Shown: one piece after another, positions 58,958 through 64,000 of the stretch | Numbering within the stretch: position 1 is the stretch's first letter | Layout: the number at the start of each line of letters is the position of its first letter | Assembly (NCBI GenBank): GCA_002338715.1 | Contig: DDIR01000105.1 | Coordinates: 24,976-88,975, forward strand | Origin: Phycisphaerales bacterium UBA1845 | GTDB taxonomy: Bacteria > Planctomycetota > Phycisphaerae > UBA1845 | Direction of reading: 5' to 3' | Length of the DNA: 64,000 nucleotides | Program-made: the position numbers and the translations under genes | Notes under the pieces: generated by a model | What the model saw: the letters and a program-made list of their open reading frames with translations, nothing else | Databases searched by the model: none | Told to the model about the DNA's origin: nothing

Positions 58958-60982
58958 ATGCCGGAATCCAACGGCAATGGCAACGATCCCAAGAAGCCAG
59001 ATCCGAACAAGAAGATGCCGCCGCCCAACATGAAGATGCCGTCGCGCGGTGTGGCGACGTGGATGGTGTTTCTGGCGCTCTCCCTGCTTCTGGTGGTGGT
59101 GTTCGCCAAGGGATTCGACAGCCCCAAGCAAATCACCATCAACCAGTTTGAAACGTACATCGACGACGGTGCGATTCAAAAACTCGAAATCAAAGAAGAC
59201 CACATCTACGGCACGCTCAAACCCAACGATCGCAACCCGATCGCCGAGCGCTTCGAAGTGTTCTATCTGCCGCAGGCGATGGACGGTGCGTGGATCGCGC
59301 GGCTTAAAGAAAGACTTCCGGACGCTGAAATCAAACGCGTCCCGCGCAGCTACTGGGTGGAATTCCTTCTCGCGATGCTGCCGTGGTTGTTCATTTTCCT
59401 GTTCATCTACCTGTTCGTGTTCCGCCAGATTCGATCGGCTGGCGGGGGCGGGGGCATCCTCGGAAACTTTGGTCGCTCGCGCCATCGGGTGACGTCGAAG
59501 GAGCACGTCAACGTCTCATTCGCCGATGTCGCCGGCATTCAGGAAGCCAAGGAAGAAGTTCAGGAACTCATCGAATTCCTCAAGAACCCGAAGCGCTTCC
59601 AGCGTTTGGGTGGACGCATCCCGCGCGGTGTGCTGCTCGTTGGACCGCCCGGGTGCGGTAAGACGTTGATGGCCAAGGCCATCGCAGGTGAAGCCGACGT
59701 TCCGTTCTTTTCGATCAGCGGATCCGACTTCGTCGAGATGTTTGTCGGCGTCGGTGCGTCGCGCGTTCGCGACCTGTTCAAGCAGGCCAAGGACAATTCA
59801 CCGTGCATCATCTTCCTCGATGAAATCGACGCCGTCGGTCGACGTCGCGGCGGGAACTTCGGCGGTGGCGGTCATGACGAACGCGAGCAGACGCTCAACG
59901 CCATCCTCGTCGAGATGGATGGTTTCGATACGTCGGATCAGGTCATTGTCATCGCAGCCACCAACCGCGTGGACGTGCTGGACCCAGCCCTGATTCGTCC
60001 GGGTCGTTTCGATCGTGAAGTCAGCGTGTCGCTGCCCGATGTGCAGGGTCGCTACGAAATCCTCAAAGTCCACGCCCGCAAGGTGCGCCTCGGACCGAAC
60101 GTCGACATGCGTCGTCTTGCCCGAGCCACGCCGATGTTCAGCGGTGCGGAGTTGGCGGCCATCATCAACGAGTCGGCCATCATTGCGACGATGGGCAACA
60201 AAGACTACATCGAGATGGTCGACCTCGAAGAAGCCCGCGACAAGGTTCGCTGGGGTCGCGCCCATCGCAGTCGTCAGGTCGATGAGCATGACAAGAAAGT
60301 CACCGCGTACCACGAAGCCGGTCACGCCATCGTGCAGGTGCTCCTCAAAGATGCCGACCCGCTGCACAAGGTCAGCATTCTTTCACGCGGTCCGTACGGC
60401 GGTGCGACGTTCTCGCTGCCCGAGCGCGATCGCATGGTCTACACCAAGGAATACCTGATTGCGATGATTCAGGTCGCGTTCGGTGGACGCATCGCGGAAG
60501 ACATGTTCTTCGGCGAGATCAGCAGCGGCGCGTCGATGGACATCAAGCAGGTCACCGCGATCGCCCGCCAGATGGTCAAAGAGTACGGCATGAACGAGTC
60601 GCTGGGCTTTGTTTACTACGGTGAAGAAGAGGGCGATATGGGATTGGGTCGGCAGACCTATTCGAGCCAGACCGCCAACCAGATCGATCAGGAAATCAAG
60701 AAGCTGATCGACAAACTTTACGAGCAGACCGTCAAGTTGATGGAAGACAACAAGAAATGCCTCGAATCAATCGCCGAGGCGCTTCTCAAGTACGAAACGT
60801 TGACTGGTGACGATGTGCACGCGCTGGTCCGCGGCGAAACGCTGGAGCGCCCGACCATCTCGGACATCCTCGATTCGGAACATTCCAAGCCCGGTTCGGC
60901 CATCGGTAAAGCCAAGCCAGCCGACTCGGAATCGGACGCGGGATTGGACCTCGGTGGTGGGAGTTTGCCCGCGCCTGGTTAG
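58958..60982 (+). CDS. ftsH: ATP-dependent zinc metalloprotease FtsH
   Basis: A 674-residue membrane-anchored AAA protease. Two helices (about 33-50 and 136-155), the AAA domain with Walker A GPPGCGKT (about 228), Walker [13 protein letters not shown], the second region of homology [11 protein letters not shown], and the zinc protease motif HEAGH (about 452) followed by the downstream Glu/Asp region. The N-terminus is Asn/Pro/Lys-rich and the C-terminus ends in an acidic tail. AGGAGA before the ATG at 58958 supports the start. A terminator follows the gene. Confidence 0.95.
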   Translation: MPESNGNGNDPKKPDPNKKMPPPNMKMPSRGVATWMVFLALSLLLVVVFAKGFDSPKQITINQFETYIDDGAIQKLEIKEDHIYGTLKPNDRNPIAERFEVFYLPQAMDGAWIARLKERLPDAEIKRVPRSYWVEFLLAMLPWLFIFLFIYLFVFRQIRSAGGGGGILGNFGRSRHRVTSKEHVNVSFADVAGIQEAKEEVQELIEFLKNPKRFQRLGGRIPRGVLLVGPPGCGKTLMAKAIAGEADVPFFSISGSDFVEMFVGVGASRVRDLFKQAKDNSPCIIFLDEIDAVGRRRGGNFGGGGHDEREQTLNAILVEMDGFDTSDQVIVIAATNRVDVLDPALIRPGRFDREVSVSLPDVQGRYEILKVHARKVRLGPNVDMRRLARATPMFSGAELAAIINESAIIATMGNKDYIEMVDLEEARDKVRWGRAHRSRQVDEHDKKVTAYHEAGHAIVQVLLKDADPLHKVSILSRGPYGGATFSLPERDRMVYTKEYLIAMIQVAFGGRIAEDMFFGEISSGASMDIKQVTAIARQMVKEYGMNESLGFVYYGEEEGDMGLGRQTYSSQTANQIDQEIKKLIDKLYEQTVKLMEDNKKCLESIAEALLKYETLTGDDVHALVRGETLERPTISDILDSEHSKPGSAIGKAKPADSESDAGLDLGGGSLPAPG

Positions 60983-61011
60983 ACGTTGGTTTCTCAATCC
61001 AAAGCAAAACG

Positions 61012-61047
61012 AGTGCCACTTCCCGTTGGGCGGTGGCACTTTTTTTT
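61012..61047 (+). terminator. Rho-independent terminator after ftsH
   Basis: AGTGCCAC (61012-61019) and GTGGCACT (61033-61040) form an 8-base stem with a 13-base loop, followed by a run of seven further T bases. It is 30 bases after the ftsH stop. Confidence 0.9.
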
Positions 61048-61084
61048 GACATGCGGATGTTGCCTGTTGTCCCTTTGCATATCC

Positions 61085-61113
61085 CTGGATTCCCGCTTTC
61101 GCGGGAATGACGG
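61085..61113. repeat. Dispersed palindromic repeat, ATTCCCGC type (copy 4)
   Basis: CTGGATTCCCGC...GCGGGAATGACGG hairpin, the inverted orientation of the copy at 12557-12587, between ftsH and nadB. Confidence 0.75.
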
Positions 61114-61148
61114 TGCGGCTGCATCGCTATGCGCATGCAATCGGTGCT

Positions 61149-62807
61149 CTAACTCCAGCCTTCGAAATGAAGCGGCATTGTGCCGCTGCGACAGGCGCCA
61201 TCGGTGAGCTGATACGTGTGGTGGTGGCGGGCGGATTCGTCTTCGACGGCCTCCACATCACTGCGGAAATGGACGCCGCGACTTTCCTTTCGCGCGTTGG
61301 CTGATGCCGCGACCATGCGTCCGAGTTGCAGCATGTTCTGCACTTCCCACCCGTCGGGCGAGTCGAACGTCTTGTCGAGAATAAACTTGCTCCAGAAATC
61401 GATGATCTCGACCGTTTCAGTCAGACGATCACCATTTCGAATGATGCCCGCGTTGCGCCACATGAGCGCCCGCAGACTCTGCTTGATGTCCGCGAGGTCG
61501 AGCACTGTCTTGGGGGACTGCGGTTTGGCGTTGCTCAAGCGTGCAGGTCGCACACCGTTGCCGTTCTTCAAATCGAGGACGGCTGAGTCGCCGGCGATCT
61601 TGCCCATCACCAGGCCTTCGAGCAGGGAGTTGCTGGCCAACCGGTTGGCGCCATGGAGTCCGCTGCATGCCGCTTCACCGCACGCGAGCAGGCCGGGCAG
61701 CGTCGAGCGGCCGCGAATGTCGGCGACCACACCGCCAATTGAATAATGGGCGGCTGGTCTGATCGGAATCAGGTCTTTGCCCACGTCGATTCCAAATTCG
61801 TCGCACGTTCTGGTGATTGTCGGGAAGCGTTTTTCAAAGGTCGATCGCTTGATATGTCGCACGTCGAGAAAGACGTTGGTGCGTCGCGTTTTGTGCAGGC
61901 GGTCGACGATCGCACGGCTGACGACGTCGCGCGGCGCCAGTTCGGCGTCCTTGTGATAGTCGGGCATGAATCGGTTGCCATCCGATTCGACGATGTACGC
62001 GCCTTCACCGCGCACGGCTTCGGAGATCAATGCGCGCGTCGCACCCGCGATGTAGAGTGTGGTCGGATGAAACTGTACGAACTCCATGTCGGCGACGGTT
62101 GCGCCTGCCCGCAGCGCGACGGCGATGCCATCACCGGTAATTTCCGACGGGTTGGTGGTTTCGCGATAGATGCGACCGTATCCACCGCTGGCGAGAATCG
62201 TCCGTGTCGCCCAGATCAATTGATGCCCGTACTTGGGATGGTACGTCACCGCGCCGGCGCATTCGCCATTGATCGTGAGCAGGTCGATGAGGAAGCAGTT
62301 CTCGAAGATGCGAACGTTGTTGTTTTTTCTGGCTTGTTCGGTGAGGTGTTCGCTCAGTGCTTTGCCGGTGGCGTCACCGCCCGTGTGCAAGACGCGCGGG
62401 GCGTGGTGGCCACCTTCGAGACCGAGGGCGATTTCTCCGTCCTTGCGGTCGAAGGCCATCTGCTGTTCGATCAGATCGCCGATGCGGGCGACCCCTTCGC
62501 GACAGACCATCGCGACGATGTCCGGATGATTCAGTCCTGCGCCGACGGTGGTGGTGTCTTCGATGTGTTGATCGATCGAGTCGGCTGGGTCCATCACCGC
62601 GGCGATTCCACCCTGCGCCCAATAGGTCGCGGAATCAGGCATCCCGCCTTTGGTCAGCAGCAAAACGTTTGAACCTTCGCTGGCCGCCAATGCGGCGGAC
62701 AAACCTGCGACACCCGCACCAACCACCAGCACGTCGGTCAGCACGTGTCCCATTCGCGTGGAATCAAAATTGGTCAGATACCGCGACATTGAAAATGAAT
62801 CAGCCAT
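61149..62807 (-). CDS. nadB: L-aspartate oxidase
   Basis: A 552-residue FAD enzyme that makes iminoaspartate for NAD synthesis. The FAD-binding VLVVGAGVAGLSAALAAS, then TYWAQGGIAAVMDPADSIDQHIEDT, the catalytic region ATRTILASGGYGRIY, MEFVQFHPTTLYIAGA, AHYSIGGVVADIRG and GLHGANRLASNSLLEGLV all match NadB. The helical C-terminal domain is complete. ATG at 62807 is used; a longer start adds 41 residues with no family support. NadA is not in the window. It is divergent from the FG-GAP lipoprotein gene. Confidence 0.94.
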   Translation of the reverse strand: MADSFSMSRYLTNFDSTRMGHVLTDVLVVGAGVAGLSAALAASEGSNVLLLTKGGMPDSATYWAQGGIAAVMDPADSIDQHIEDTTTVGAGLNHPDIVAMVCREGVARIGDLIEQQMAFDRKDGEIALGLEGGHHAPRVLHTGGDATGKALSEHLTEQARKNNNVRIFENCFLIDLLTINGECAGAVTYHPKYGHQLIWATRTILASGGYGRIYRETTNPSEITGDGIAVALRAGATVADMEFVQFHPTTLYIAGATRALISEAVRGEGAYIVESDGNRFMPDYHKDAELAPRDVVSRAIVDRLHKTRRTNVFLDVRHIKRSTFEKRFPTITRTCDEFGIDVGKDLIPIRPAAHYSIGGVVADIRGRSTLPGLLACGEAACSGLHGANRLASNSLLEGLVMGKIAGDSAVLDLKNGNGVRPARLSNAKPQSPKTVLDLADIKQSLRALMWRNAGIIRNGDRLTETVEIIDFWSKFILDKTFDSPDGWEVQNMLQLGRMVAASANARKESRGVHFRSDVEAVEDESARHHHTYQLTDGACRSGTMPLHFEGWS

Positions 62808-62894
62808 AACCGGCATCGTAGGACGACTTGCGATCAACGGCAACGTTGCAATGTCGGCAAACATCCGGGGTGGCTCGGTCGCTTGGGGCGGTGT

Positions 62895-62900
62895 TATAAT
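62895..62900 (+). promoter_or_regulatory. Perfect -10 box upstream of the FG-GAP lipoprotein
   Basis: TATAAT at 62895-62900, about 66 bases before the ATG at 62967. No good -35 box is seen at 16-18 bases upstream. Confidence 0.4.
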
Positions 62901-62966
62901 TCGACCCGTGCTGATTTGCCTTCCCCGCAATCAAACGCAACGCAACACCGAGAAAGAATCCGGCTT

Positions 62967-64000
62967 ATGAACTTACGAATGTCAATGTTATGGGTCGTCG
63001 GACTGGCGGCTGGGTGTGTGCCAAACGCGATCGACCCCGGTCCTGACGAGTTACCGCCCAGCGGCGTCATCAAGATAGACCTCGCGACGGCTGCAACGGA
63101 TAACGGTGTGCTGACGCGCGTGTACGGTTCGTCAGGCGATGGCCGGCGCGGTTTGCCGGTCGTCGGCGGGTTTGATTGCGATGGCGATGGGTTTGTCGAT
63201 ACGGCGATGGGGTCGATCCAAGCCAGTCCGCTCGATCGCCAGGGCGCGGGCGAGGTGCTGCTCGTTTTTGGCGACGGAACGATCGGGGGCATCATCGATA
63301 CGTTTGGATTCAGCGACCGCGTGCTCAAGATCGCCGGCGCCGATGTGCTCGAAGTGACCGGCGCGGAAGTCTGGATGGATGATGTTAACGATGACGGGCT
63401 GGGCGATTTGCTTATTTGTCGACAGAACTTTTCGCCGTCGCCGGATCGCAGAGGTGCCGGCGCACTTTCGATCGTGTTCGGGTCGTCGGCGCTACGTGAG
63501 CATGCATTGTCGCATGCGTATCTGGACTTGGCTGATCCGCCGAGTGATGTTGCGATCTTGACCATCGTGGGGGCAGCCGCTTTTGATCGGTTTGGCTTCT
63601 GGACGCGCACCGGCGATGTGACGGGTGATGGCATTGTCGACATCATCGTCGGCGCGGATGAAGCCAACTTCGATCAACTCGCCAACACCGGGGAAGCCTA
63701 CCTCATTCGCGGCGGTGAACATCTCAATGGCAAGACCACCATCGATCTCGCCAACTTCGGCGCCACCGAAATCGCGGGGCATATCCTTAAGTTTCTGCCG
63801 CCGCCCGATTCGGGCAATTTTCATCTCGGGGCCACCTGCGCCATCGCTGATCTCGATGGCAACGGTCGTGGTGAAGTGATGTTGGCGGCTGCTTTGACGC
63901 GGGCGGGCGGCGGCATTCGTCTGCCCGATGCGCCGCCTGGAACGGGGGCTGCGATCGGCGGCGCACCCGACGGTCGGATGTACATCATCTGGGATGATAA
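62967..64000 (+). CDS. FG-GAP (integrin-like propeller) lipoprotein, 5' part only
   Basis: An open frame from the ATG at 62967 through the right edge, 344 codons with no stop. The N-terminus is a short signal with a lipobox-like GLAAGC, then a low-complexity DPGPDELPP. The rest consists of FG-GAP-type Ca-binding loops about 70 residues apart: DCDGDGFVDTAMGS, DVNDDGLGDLLIC, DVTGDGIVDIIVGAD and DLDGNGRGEVMLAA. It is probably a surface-anchored beta-propeller protein. The 3' end lies beyond the window. Confidence 0.8.
   Translation, partial: MNLRMSMLWVVGLAAGCVPNAIDPGPDELPPSGVIKIDLATAATDNGVLTRVYGSSGDGRRGLPVVGGFDCDGDGFVDTAMGSIQASPLDRQGAGEVLLVFGDGTIGGIIDTFGFSDRVLKIAGADVLEVTGAEVWMDDVNDDGLGDLLICRQNFSPSPDRRGAGALSIVFGSSALREHALSHAYLDLADPPSDVAILTIVGAAAFDRFGFWTRTGDVTGDGIVDIIVGADEANFDQLANTGEAYLIRGGEHLNGKTTIDLANFGATEIAGHILKFLPPPDSGNFHLGATCAIADLDGNGRGEVMLAAALTRAGGGIRLPDAPPGTGAAIGGAPDGRMYIIWDD

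Noticed and set aside
1..64000. tRNA, rRNA, transposase or prophage genes
   Set aside because: Gaps were checked by eye for tRNA-like arms and long non-coding stretches, and proteins for transposase or integrase motifs; none was convincing. A tRNAscan or Rfam search would be decisive.

Overview
The window reads as chromosomal DNA of a Planctomycetota bacterium, most likely from or near the Phycisphaerae; this is inference from gene content, not from a phylogenetic marker. The evidence is an ECF sigma factor of the planctomycete-type Sig-70_X6 family next to a Ser/Thr kinase with TPRs, a prepilin-like secreted protein with an FTLVELL leader, PEP-CTERM and other C-terminal sorting signals, dockerin-like and Cys-rich secreted proteins, several small membrane proteins ending in a YNLTGNxSGVCPECG zinc ribbon, and a Gram-negative envelope set (KdsB, LptE, BamD-like, MlaE/F/D). 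I saw no tRNA, rRNA, CRISPR array, transposase or prophage. About 53 protein genes are called, two of them cut by the window edges.

Layout. 1-2340: metal-efflux operon on the minus strand (Cys-rich secreted protein, TolC-like lipoprotein, CusB-like adaptor running off the left edge). 2413-3410: three small membrane proteins, two with a C-terminal zinc ribbon. 3762-7359: plus-strand run of a methyltransferase/ATP-grasp fusion, an MgtC-like membrane protein and an AstE-like zinc deacylase. 7420-15458: secreted proteins (multidomain nuclease-like protein, TPR protein, thioredoxin-TPR protein, an exported SAM methyltransferase, a Gly-rich lipoprotein). 15666-23320: ECF sigma plus kinase, macro-domain protein, prepilin-like protein, membrane proteins, histidine-phosphatase lipoprotein. 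23448-27906: biotin carboxylase, biotin carrier and HMG-CoA lyase (leucine-type acyl-CoA catabolism), then ribBA. 28063-41840: two secreted proteins, a GGDEF/GAF/HD-GYP protein, kdsB, pyrG, argF, rocD, a PEP-CTERM protein, a SpoIIE-type phosphatase and a CHASE2 adenylate cyclase. 41968-52830: trpD, mnmE, the mlaE-mlaF-mlaD transporter operon, two glycosyltransferases, a DUF547 protein, icd. 52939-64000: aldo/keto reductase, alcohol dehydrogenase coupled to pgeF, HEAT lipoprotein, BamD-like, LptE-like, FtsH, NadB and an FG-GAP lipoprotein running off the right edge.

The genes are mostly housekeeping, envelope and signalling functions arranged in short operons, with several overlapping start/stop pairs (ATGA at 241-244 and 46345-46348, GTGA at 54718-54721). 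The most unusual non-coding content is a set of dispersed inverted-repeat elements in the gaps. One family begins with CGTAGGGTG and in three places supplies the TAG stop codon of the adjacent gene. A macro-domain gene lies between two direct copies of that element. Protein-level points worth attention are the methyltransferase/ATP-grasp cluster, the exported methyltransferase, the biotin carboxylase split from its carrier by one in-frame stop, the divergent CTP synthase and TrpD active-site motifs, and the CHASE2 cyclase with large insertions.
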